DNA from: Flavobacteriales bacterium
Lineage (GTDB): Bacteria > Bacteroidota > Bacteroidia > UBA10329
Direction of reading: 5' to 3'
DNA: 46,707 bases
Assembly: GCA_021741155.1 (NCBI GenBank)
Contig: JAIOYP010000030.1
Coordinates: forward strand, 1-46,707
Of this stretch, positions 25,501-31,515 are shown piece after piece. The stretch's first letter is position 1, and each line of letters opens with the position of its first letter. A program made the position numbers and the translations under genes. The notes under the pieces were generated by a model. It ran no database searches. It saw nothing but the letters and a program-made list of their open reading frames with translations, and had not been told where the DNA came from.

Positions 25501-26439
25501 TTCCCAGAAGGAACTCGCAGTTTGGATGGTAGAATGGGCCGCTTTAAGAAAGGTGCGTTCTACTTGGCAGAACAGATGAAATTGGATATCCAACCTGTTA
25601 TTCTTCACGGTATTCATCACGCCTTGCGAAAAGGCGATTTCTCGGTTCAGAAGAGTTTAATGACCATCAAGTATCTGCCTCGAATTACAGCGAATGATAC
25701 TTCTTTCGGAACGGGTTATCGTGAACGAACCAAGGCCATTTCCAAATACTTCAAAGCTGAGTTCAAGAAGGTACAGTTAGAAGTAGAAACCGCAGACTTC
25801 TTTGCAGATAAGGTGCAGCGGTTGTATTCCTACAAAGGTCCCATTCTAGAATGGTATGTGCGTATTAAAATGCTGCTCGAAAAGAACTTTACGGAGATTG
25901 TGGAGCGCGTGCCGCGAGAAGGAAAGATTTACGACATGGGCTGTGGCTACGGATATCTATCACATTTACTTGCCATGCAATCGTTTGATAGAAATGTGAT
26001 TGGGTTAGATTATGACGATGAGAAAATTCAAGTCGCAGCACACAGTCATTATCTAGCTGGAAACTTGGAATTCACACAAGCGGATTTAACGCAATTCAAT
26101 CCTGAAGCAGCCGACTGTTTCATCATTAAAGATGTGCTACACTACTTCCCTGCTGATGAGCAAGAAGCATTGCTTAAACGCTGTGGCGAAAAACTGAACG
26201 CTGGCGGAACCATCATTATCCGTGATGGCATTGAAGACGAGAAGAAAAAGCATGGCATCACCAAAATGACTGAGGTTTTCAGCACTAAGGTCTTTGGCTT
26301 CAATAAGGCGGAACACCAATTGGAATTCCTACCCGAAGAACGGGTGCTTTCCTTTGCTCAAGAGTTCAATTTAAGCGTAGAGCGGTTGGAAAATAGGGCG
26401 AGTTCGAATGTGACTTTCGTTTTACGAAGGGAAAAATGA
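22567..26439 (+). CDS. Trifunctional MMPL exporter / acyltransferase / SAM methyltransferase
   Basis: 1290-residue fusion from ATG 22567. (1) About residues 1-850: an RND/MMPL-type exporter with two sets of membrane helices and large extracytoplasmic loops, including GIAIDYSFHFFNHYRE and GLGDDYSIFISDG. (2) About 880-1090: a lysophospholipid-type acyltransferase with NHASFVD (His913, Asp918) and FPEGTRS (979-985). (3) About 1095-1290: a class I methyltransferase with YDMGCGYGYLSHLL (Asp1123 onward). Such fusions are known from Bacteroidota flexirubin clusters. They probably acylate, O-methylate and move the pigment to the outer membrane. Residues about 507-534 are encoded by a palindromic repeat inserted in frame. 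It is divergent from the lyase gene, 52 bp apart. Confidence 0.9.
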   Translation: MGRILQSVYLNTLKFKWLWLFGFAVIFVMMGWKASQLNIEEDITKTFPRTEEFKKYDNLYRNSSISGNIIVAIGPLSKSSSEELVSIGETLLEQFNDLDTGLLKAIQFNSNAAKLEESYGNYLRYLPYFLTKTEIDTLFNDLASDGIETRLSSTLNRLRSYESMGTKKFLMKDPLQLGAPILGRLSKLQEGNAFKIVDGYTFTADGEYLLMVVKPSHPPSETVENTRLVESLKSKVESVSANLTETEILLFGGPVIAVGNASRIKKDTSLVSWLAGGLILLLLIGYFRKITIPILFFIPAVFGLTFALAVISLTQGSISAISVAVGTIVLGIAIDYSFHFFNHYRETGSIGETLKEISSPMLLGCATTVAAFFSLNFLHSDVLADFGTFAGLSLIGTAFFALLALPHIASWAKFKPMAEPKPSQPLKFKWKALLFFSLIAATIFLWNHAGNVEFEDDLNKINYFPQHLQHAQDVIVGDGDRESLFVLSADSSLAKAVEKSALLRGLPSLRGTKQSLDAEGNDRLPHSSLARNDGQDTSIHSTVLTDVVQTPAQIAESVTAWNAYMAELDEEIELNLSVKGAELGFQPQFFNVYQDMFRHFEPANEQFYQDFLLNDPIYSEFVFLGDDGYNVVSTVNLPKANREEFTSTVNQIQGLESVARSSLAHDLVNTVSDDLNFILILSSLLVFVVLLLTYGRLELAIVTFLPMAVSWVWILGICGLFDIKFNMINVVVTTFVFGLGDDYSIFISDGILSRYKYGIDKVKSFRSSIILSAITTIIGTGVLIFAKHPALYSIAVLSVTGMVCVLIASLTLQPLLYDILIESRRKRGFSPLELRDFLRAALAFGWFLIGCIVLSTILIVLIPLPLSKKRKQRIMMSLISVLIKTDVDIMTHAKQRWIDKDKLDKPAILIANHASFVDLMLMIGSSNKLLLVTNDWVWNSPLFGFFIRYVEYIHAKDETSWDLVKIQQKVDEGYSILIFPEGTRSLDGRMGRFKKGAFYLAEQMKLDIQPVILHGIHHALRKGDFSVQKSLMTIKYLPRITANDTSFGTGYRERTKAISKYFKAEFKKVQLEVETADFFADKVQRLYSYKGPILEWYVRIKMLLEKNFTEIVERVPREGKIYDMGCGYGYLSHLLAMQSFDRNVIGLDYDDEKIQVAAHSHYLAGNLEFTQADLTQFNPEAADCFIIKDVLHYFPADEQEALLKRCGEKLNAGGTIIIRDGIEDEKKKHGITKMTEVFSTKVFGFNKAEHQLEFLPEERVLSFAQEFNLSVERLENRASSNVTFVLRREK
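24086..24166 (+). repeat. Palindromic repeat inserted in frame in the exporter gene
   Basis: Left arm 24086-24111 (begins CGTCATTGCGAGG) and right arm 24133-24166 (ends CTCGCTCGCAATGACG) are complementary apart from small gaps. The element is 81 bp, exactly 27 codons, and stays open, adding a peptide that begins SLRGTKQSL. It falls in the extracytoplasmic loop between the two halves of the MMPL domain. The family recurs at 18163-18283. Confidence 0.8.
26395..26439 (+). repeat. 3' end of the fusion gene, duplicated at 27012-27056
   Basis: The last 15 codons (RASSNVTFVLRREK-stop) recur at 27012-27056 as RASSNVTFVLRKAR-stop. Core DNA identity is high (AGTTCGAATGTGAC in both) and the differences are largely synonymous (TTA/TTG, CGA/AGG). 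The pair brackets a 572-bp insert holding a hairpin, a GCCACAGA repeat and the HigA-like gene. Confidence 0.75.
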
Positions 26440-26457
26440 GAAAATGGAAAAACGAGA

Positions 26458-26482
26458 AAAAGTTTCCATAAGTGAAACTTTT
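26458..26482 (+). terminator. AT-rich hairpin after the fusion gene
   Basis: AAAAGTTTC (26458-26466) pairs perfectly with GAAACTTTT (26474-26482) around loop CATAAGT, then GCATTTTTG. It begins 18 bp after the stop. Stem is AT-rich but the layout fits a weak intrinsic terminator. Confidence 0.5.
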
Positions 26483-26509
26483 GCATTTTTGTACTTGTGA
26501 TGAAATACA

Positions 26510-26608
26510 TTTTTTAGCCACAGAAACACAGATTTTCACAGAGGAAAAAGGATTTTTCTGTGAATACTTCTGTGCCTTCTGTGTTTCTGTGGCTATTTCA
26601 TGTAAAAT
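26510..26608. repeat. GCCACAGA palindromic repeat, copy 3
   Basis: AGCCACAGAAACACAGA (from 26516) is mirrored by TCTGTGTTTCTGTGGCT (to 26594). The outer ends ACATTTTTT and ATGTAAAAT correspond to the other copies. It lies between the exporter fusion and the HigA-like gene, where a toxin gene would normally be. Confidence 0.8.
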
Positions 26609-26620
26609 GCATTGAAGACC

Positions 26621-27013
26621 ATGGCAGAGTTGAAATACAGCGTTATCAAAACCAAAAAGCAATACAACGATTACTGCAGCACGTTGGAAGAACTGGTTTT
26701 AAGCCAGAATGCAGCAATGCAAGATGAGATTGAACTGCTTACGCTTTTGATAGAAACGTGGGACGCTGAGCAATCCTCTTTTAAAGAAATGGATCCGATT
26801 GAATTGCTAAATGCTTTGATGCAGGAAAACGGACTAAAAGCAAAAGACCTAGTCGATATTCTGGAACTTTCAAAAGGAACAGTCTCTAAAATTCTGAACC
26901 ACCAAAAAGGATTATCTAAAGGGAGCATCCGCAAGCTGGCAGAACATTTTAAGATGGCGCAGGAGGCTTTCAATCGTCCTTATGAGTTGATGGAGAATAA
27001 GAGTGCTGCGTAG
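26621..27013 (+). CDS. HigA-like antitoxin / XRE-family regulator, orphan
   Basis: 130 residues from ATG 26621. The C-terminal half holds a helix-turn-helix of the HigA/XRE type: LKAKDLVDILELSKGTVSKI followed by LNHQKGLSKGSIRKLAEHF. The N-terminal half is helical (TKKQYNDYCSTLEELVL, LIETWDAEQS), as in HigA antitoxins that follow a higB toxin. No RelE-fold toxin is found on either side; the upstream gap is a palindromic repeat. It could be a stranded antitoxin or a regulator of neighbouring genes. It lies inside the segment bounded by the duplicated 3' end of the fusion gene. Confidence 0.82.
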   Translation: MAELKYSVIKTKKQYNDYCSTLEELVLSQNAAMQDEIELLTLLIETWDAEQSSFKEMDPIELLNALMQENGLKAKDLVDILELSKGTVSKILNHQKGLSKGSIRKLAEHFKMAQEAFNRPYELMENKSAA

Positions 27014-27056
27014 AGCAAGTTCGAATGTGACGTTTGTTTTGAGGAAAGCCCGTTAA
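27012..27056 (+). pseudogene. Second copy of the fusion gene 3' end
   Basis: Fifteen codons equal to the C-terminus of the 1290-residue fusion protein, ending in their own TAA. The copy starts at the last two bases of the HigA-like stop codon. It is not translated as part of any gene and looks like the original or donor gene tail left by an insertion or recombination. Confidence 0.7.
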
Positions 27057-27063
27057 TTCAATC

Positions 27064-27273
27064 CTACTTCTTCCCAACCGCAATTACAACCATCCCACCA
27101 ACAGCGCAGATAACACCAGCAATAATTAGCATATTGATGTTTTCGGTGGCATCTTTTTCAATTTCCAAGTTTCCAATTTCTAAAATCTTGTTGTCTTGCG
27201 ATTGCTGGTAAAAACCAACAGCAGCAAGCACAATTCCAGCAACAAGTAAAACTACACCTAGTGACTTTTTCAT
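27064..27273 (-). CDS. Small two-helix membrane protein (DUF3185-like)
   Basis: 69 residues with helices at about 5-22 (LGVVLLVAGIVLAAVGFY) and 48-66 (MLIIAGVICAVGGMVVIAVG), joined by a short charged loop IGNLEIEKDATEN. Size and the GIVLAAVG/GGMVVIAVG pattern resemble DUF3185-type inner-membrane proteins. A clean ATG is present. Function unknown. It stands alone on the minus strand. Confidence 0.7.
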   Translation of the reverse strand: MKKSLGVVLLVAGIVLAAVGFYQQSQDNKILEIGNLEIEKDATENINMLIIAGVICAVGGMVVIAVGKK

Positions 27274-27299
27274 GTTTTGAGTTTTTGTTGAAGTTCAGT

Positions 27300-27391
27300 A
27301 GAATAATTCACTTCTGCACTTTTAGATGGATTCCACAGCTTCAATTTCTAACGAATTCATAATCGAATGGCTGAGAAGGTTTTATCGACTT
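27300..27391 (+). pseudogene. Relic copy of the leader and start of the desaturase-like gene at 33201
   Basis: 27300-27333 (AGAATAATTCA ... GGATTC) matches 33106-33140, and 27365-27391 (GAATGGCTGAGAAGGTTTT...) matches 33199-33223, which spans the start codon of the gene at 33201. Here the frame MAEKVLST stops after eight codons. It is therefore a degraded partial duplicate. The rest of the 27274-27770 gap holds the hairpin repeat at 27514-27574 and a second leader fragment at 27688-27722; no gene. Confidence 0.7.
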
Positions 27392-27513
27392 AAAGAAAAG
27401 TAAGTCCAATCCGTTTGTTCAGACCCTGCTCAAAATGCGGATTAGTGTAGATAGCTGAATATTCCCTTTGGCGTTTTCGAGTTTGGAAATGTTCGTCTAC
27501 CAATAAATCCTCC

Positions 27514-27574
27514 GTCCCGATTTGCTGCGCCATCGGGACACCTCCTTTAAAAAAGGAGGAACCGTGTTCTGCCA
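27514..27574. repeat. Double hairpin including copy 2 of the CCTCCTTT/AAAGGAGG repeat
   Basis: GTCCCGA/TCGGGAC (27514-27520, 27533-27539) is followed directly by CCTCCTTT/AAAGGAGG (27541-27548, 27552-27559) and TTCTGCCA. The second part aligns with 20821-20857 over its whole length. Dispersed repeat; no coding function. Confidence 0.6.
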
Positions 27575-27687
27575 AGTTCTCCACAAAACTGAAAGCTATT
27601 TCTGCCTTAATCAAATACCAACTCACATTTCTTCCTTTTTCATTTTCTCGTTTTTCCTTTTTCCCTTTGGTCGGGAAATCACCTCAA

Positions 27688-27722
27688 CCTCATTTTCCAA
27701 CTTATGCGAACTTCGCAGCCGA
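27688..27722 (+). repeat. 35-bp leader repeat with TGCGAA-C-TTCGCA palindrome, copy 1
   Basis: Matches 33166-33200 at 32 of 35 positions, the last 23 being identical. It contains the palindrome TGCGAACTTCGCA (27705-27717). It lies 48 bp before the SDR start at 27771; a small GAGCAA/TTGCTC hairpin (27725-27744) follows. Confidence 0.65.
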
Positions 27723-27770
27723 TTGAGCAATTCATAACTTGCTCGCTCAAAGTTTAATCCGAATGCGAAA

Positions 27771-28514
27771 ATGAACGTATTTATCACGGGTGGCCTCTCA
27801 GGTCTTGGGCTTGATCTTTCGCATCGTTTTCTGGCTGACGGATATACGGTCGGGGTTTGCGATTTGCAATCTGACGATGAAGCCAAACCGTTGCTTAAAA
27901 CTGGCATTCAATATTTTCAGGCGGATGTATGCGATACGATGCGTATGTCCGTGATTATCCACCAGTTTGCAGAAGCGAACAATGGCCTAAACATTATGGT
28001 TGCCAATGCGGGAATTTCAATGCCAAAGACCAAAATTCCCGATTTCAATCGAGGTCGGAAAGTGATTGAGATCAACGTTATCGGTGTTTTGAACACGTTT
28101 GAACCCGCTATTGACATTATGAAGGAACAAGGTCATGGACAATTGGTCGGTATCGGTTCGGTGGCAGGAACTGTTGGATTGACGGGTGTTGCCATTTACG
28201 GTGCTTCCAAATCGGCTGTAATCAACCTCTGCGAATCGCTTGAGATCGATCTCTCAACCTTCGGAATTCATGTGACCACCCTTGCGCCTGGGTTTGTAGA
28301 GACGCCACTAACGAGCCATCTCAAGCACAAAATGCCTTTCAAAATCTCTCAGGAAGAAGCAGTGAATCTGATGTATCGCGCCATTTTGAAGAAGAAGGGA
28401 CTTTACATCCTTCCCTTCAAAATGATGCTTCTGTCGCGGTTTCTCTACCATTTGCCACGACCGATCTTTAAATATCTTCAGAAGCAAGACCCATTGGGAC
28501 TTACCAAGCAATAG
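27771..28514 (+). CDS. Short-chain dehydrogenase/reductase
   Basis: Classical SDR of 247 residues. The cofactor loop is TGGLSGLGLDL near the N-terminus, with Asp in VCDLQS favouring NAD. NAG in VANAGIS, Ser in GIGSVAG, and Tyr-x-x-x-Lys in YGASKSA complete the active site. The C-terminal 60 residues (ILKKKGLYILPFKMMLLSRF) are basic and hydrophobic and may touch membrane, as in SDRs acting on lipid or polyene substrates. It converges with the ThDP enzyme gene, the stops being 1 bp apart. The substrate is unknown; a pigment-tailoring role is inferred from context. Confidence 0.88.
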   Translation: MNVFITGGLSGLGLDLSHRFLADGYTVGVCDLQSDDEAKPLLKTGIQYFQADVCDTMRMSVIIHQFAEANNGLNIMVANAGISMPKTKIPDFNRGRKVIEINVIGVLNTFEPAIDIMKEQGHGQLVGIGSVAGTVGLTGVAIYGASKSAVINLCESLEIDLSTFGIHVTTLAPGFVETPLTSHLKHKMPFKISQEEAVNLMYRAILKKKGLYILPFKMMLLSRFLYHLPRPIFKYLQKQDPLGLTKQ

Positions 28515-28515
28515 C

Positions 28516-30261
28516 CTACCCTTTCGGTTCTGCGTGCATGGTTTTGAAATGCAGCAAAGCTGGTGCCCACATGTGTTTCACGGGGTTCACATCCACATGA
28601 ATTACCGAGCATTTTCCCGAAGCCAGACATCGCTGAATGGCTCCATCCAACTCTTTCGGATCTGACACGCGTTCGCCATGCGCTCCCATGCTTCTGGCCA
28701 TCATGTCCCATTCAATTTCTCCAAGATCAGCATTGATGGTCTCCTCCTCGCTGAGCGATTTCATGATGACGGTCTTAATCGGTTTAAGTGCAAATTGCTG
28801 ATTGATCTTAACCATGCCCCATTGCTTGTCTGAAACAACAAGAAAAACTGGCTTCAGGCCATTACGGATGGCCGTTTCCACTTCCTGTGGATGAAATCCC
28901 ATGGCGCCATCTCCGATAATGCAATACACCTGACGGTTTGGATAAGCTGCCGCCACACCCAACGCCTGACCAACTCCAGCTCCCAACATTCCCATCTTTG
29001 GTGTAGAAATACCTGAACCTGGATTCGTGCATTTGTAGAAGAATTGTCCCCAAACAGCCGTGTTGCCACCATCAAAGACCGCCAAAGCATTGGCCTCGAA
29101 ATTGCGTTTGCAAGCCACCGCCACATGAGCCGTGTTCATCGGAGAATCTAAATCCTCCAAGTGCTTATCCAACTTCTTGCGATCCTTGTCCTTTTCCTTC
29201 AAAAATCCGCTCATGACGGATTTTCGGCTATTCAAATCCATCTTATAATTGCCGCTTTTCAGTTCCTCATACAAGGCAGCAAGAAATGGCTTCACATCGG
29301 CAAGAATAGCAAGGTCAACAGGTTTGTTTCTGCCAAGGTAATTATCATCAATATCCACCTGAATCATCTTCTGCCCAGCATCCCAGTTGGGTGATTTTCC
29401 CCACCAATCGGTTTCGCCAATGCGTGAGCCTAAGGTCAATACAAGGTCGGCCTTATTCCGAATGCTATTGTTCAATTCTACATGTAGCATTGGAATAGAC
29501 AGTTCATTGTCTTCGCAAAGGGAACCACGTGCCCCCCAACTTGTGGTAACAGGCAGATAAGCCTCATTGGCCACGTTCTCCAATTCCTTGAAAGCAAGCG
29601 CATGTAGAATGCCGCTACCCGCGTGAATAATCGGAAATTTGGCCGCAGCAATCATTTCTGCCGCACGCTTCACTTGATTTGGTGACGGATGAATCGGCTC
29701 TGTTCTTCGGTAACGAGAAGGTTCAGCAAACACACCTTCATCAAAACTGAACTTGCCGTTCACGTAATTTTCAGGCACATCGACATGCACCACGCCTGGG
29801 CGTCCTGAAAAACTTACTCGGAACGCCTGTTTCATAATCTCAGGAATACGTTCAGGAATGGAGATGTTTTCGCTGTATTTAGACATGGGACGGATAACTC
29901 CCGTCTGGTCAAAACACTGATAGCTTCCTCCACGATCTGGATAGGCAATTGGGTTTCTTCTCGAACTGGTAATGAGCATGACGCGATTTCCCTCTGCATT
30001 CTCAACAGCAACACCCGAAATGGCATTGGCCACACCTGGCCCGTTGCTTGCTATGCACACACCTATCTTGCCTGTAACTCGCGCATAGGCTCCTGCCATG
30101 TGTACGGCACTCGCTTCATGCCGAGGTGTAATTAATCGGATACCGTACTTTTTGAGATTGGAATACAGCCCAAAATAGGTTCCATCTATAATTCCGAATA
30201 CCACTTCTACTTTTTCGTTCTTAAGGAAGCGGACGATTGCTTCTCCACCTGACATTGCCAT
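28516..30261 (-). CDS. ThDP-dependent enzyme of the acetolactate synthase family
   Basis: 581 residues with the three ALS-type domains: PYR domain with the catalytic Glu49 (TPRHEASAVHMAGAYAR), a central domain, and PP domain with GDGAMGF (GDG at 450-452). In the family motif GDG-x(24-27)-N the Asn is replaced by Asp478 (LVVSDKQWG), which could still bind Mg. Carboligases and decarboxylases such as benzoylformate decarboxylase, oxalyl-CoA decarboxylase and sulfoacetaldehyde acetyltransferase share this fold, so the reaction is not settled. It follows the epimerase-like gene at 12 bp, forming a two-gene operon. It is unlikely to be IlvB, as no IlvN-type regulatory subunit is nearby. Confidence 0.85.
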   Translation of the reverse strand: MAMSGGEAIVRFLKNEKVEVVFGIIDGTYFGLYSNLKKYGIRLITPRHEASAVHMAGAYARVTGKIGVCIASNGPGVANAISGVAVENAEGNRVMLITSSRRNPIAYPDRGGSYQCFDQTGVIRPMSKYSENISIPERIPEIMKQAFRVSFSGRPGVVHVDVPENYVNGKFSFDEGVFAEPSRYRRTEPIHPSPNQVKRAAEMIAAAKFPIIHAGSGILHALAFKELENVANEAYLPVTTSWGARGSLCEDNELSIPMLHVELNNSIRNKADLVLTLGSRIGETDWWGKSPNWDAGQKMIQVDIDDNYLGRNKPVDLAILADVKPFLAALYEELKSGNYKMDLNSRKSVMSGFLKEKDKDRKKLDKHLEDLDSPMNTAHVAVACKRNFEANALAVFDGGNTAVWGQFFYKCTNPGSGISTPKMGMLGAGVGQALGVAAAYPNRQVYCIIGDGAMGFHPQEVETAIRNGLKPVFLVVSDKQWGMVKINQQFALKPIKTVIMKSLSEEETINADLGEIEWDMMARSMGAHGERVSDPKELDGAIQRCLASGKCSVIHVDVNPVKHMWAPALLHFKTMHAEPKG

Positions 30262-30273
30262 GTTTTTCTGTAT

Positions 30274-31242
30274 TTATTGATTATCAATTTTCAAATTCAT
30301 TTTTACAAAATAGTTGAATGCCTGTTCGCTTGTGAATTCTGGAATATATCCGAATTCTTCTTTCAAGCGCGTATTCAACAACGCTGGTCTGTACTGTAGA
30401 AATTTCAGTTGCTCTGGACCGTATTGGGTAAATCCCAACTTGTTCCCAACTGCTAGTACAGATCGAAGCATCCATGCTGGAAACCGTACGAACGGTTTAT
30501 GCAGTTTCTTGGCCAATTCAGATAGGGTCAGCGCCCCATCGCCAGCCACGTTGTAGATCCCTTCGTTCTCTTCCAATATTCCTTTGACGAGGATGCGAGC
30601 CATATCCACATCCCAGATGAACACAAAGGGTGTGTCTGTTCCACAAATGCCTTTAATGACCGCTCTTTTGAACATGTCGATAATCTGATTATCGGCATTT
30701 TTTCCAATGATGGTCCCTGGTCGCAACACAAGTTGTTTAAGCTGCGGATGGCTTTTTCTGTACTCAGCCAAAATCTCTTCTTGCTGACGTTTATGATCAG
30801 AATACGCAAATTCCGTATTTCCGCGTAGCGCATCTGTCTCCACCAACCATGTTGGATTATCGGCATGATAACCATAGGACGCTCCGCTACTGGTGATGAT
30901 AAACTTCTTCACACCCGATTTCACACAAGCTTCCAGCAGATTGCGCGTACCTTCCACATCAACCGAATAGGCAAACTGCCTTCCCTCGCCTTTTGGTGGC
31001 GTAACGATGGAAACCAAATGCACCACCGTATCAATCCTATTATCGACAAGAATCCGCTCCATTTCCTGAGAACGGATATCGGCCTTCACGTATTTTATCC
31101 CTTTGAGCTGATCCGCTGGTTCAGGAATTCGTATATCCTGCGCCACAATTGTTTCCATACCACCTTGGTTTTGAACAAGTTCGCTCAAAGTGATGCTGCC
31201 GACATAGCCGTTAGCACCAGTGATTAGGACAGAATTCCTCAA
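30274..31242 (-). CDS. NAD-dependent epimerase/dehydratase (extended SDR)
   Basis: 322 residues. Nucleotide-binding loop TGANGYVGS is at the N-terminus, TSSGASYGYH supplies the active-site Ser/Thr, and Tyr-x-x-x-Lys is YSDHK. Family members act on sugar nucleotides, sterol-like or flavonoid-type ketones. The only plausible start is a TTG at 31242; no ATG precedes the cofactor loop in frame. It is first in a unit with the ThDP enzyme, which starts 12 bp downstream. Substrate unknown. Confidence 0.85.
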   Translation of the reverse strand: MRNSVLITGANGYVGSITLSELVQNQGGMETIVAQDIRIPEPADQLKGIKYVKADIRSQEMERILVDNRIDTVVHLVSIVTPPKGEGRQFAYSVDVEGTRNLLEACVKSGVKKFIITSSGASYGYHADNPTWLVETDALRGNTEFAYSDHKRQQEEILAEYRKSHPQLKQLVLRPGTIIGKNADNQIIDMFKRAVIKGICGTDTPFVFIWDVDMARILVKGILEENEGIYNVAGDGALTLSELAKKLHKPFVRFPAWMLRSVLAVGNKLGFTQYGPEQLKFLQYRPALLNTRLKEEFGYIPEFTSEQAFNYFVKMNLKIDNQ

Positions 31243-31425
31243 TACGTTTATTGATTTAGGGGGATTACAAAGTTGTAAACAAATCGATTGAAAAGATGGA
31301 ATGGGTCAGATATTTTGGAAATCTGGGTTTTACGGTGATGGACTTGCGTCCTGCCTGTCTTGAATGAAAGACAACCGTATCATTTGCTGCGCTACCGACC
31401 AAATAGAAAAGGATAAAACAATGAT

Positions 31426-31465
31426 GGTCAGATAAGAAGAGTTTATTTTTTTACTTATTCTGACC
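31426..31465. promoter_or_regulatory. Hairpin in the leader of the delta-60 protein gene
   Basis: GGTCAGATAAG (31426-31436) pairs with CTTATTCTGACC (31454-31465) with one bulged base, loop T-rich. It ends 50 bp before ATG 31516. The rest of the 31243-31515 gap shows a 6-bp TGTCTT/AAGACA hairpin near 31357 and nothing else. Confidence 0.4.
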
Positions 31466-31515
31466 CTGATACATATTCTGCTATTTTTACTTCTAAATCA
31501 CTAAGAACCAAAGTC

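Noticed and set aside
26400-26416. GTTCGAAT resembling a tRNA T-loop, also at 27019-27028
   Set aside because: No acceptor, D or anticodon stems can be formed; the sequence is coding (SSNV) or its duplicate.
26621-27013. Complete higBA toxin-antitoxin pair
   Set aside because: No toxin frame was found on either strand near the antitoxin-like gene.
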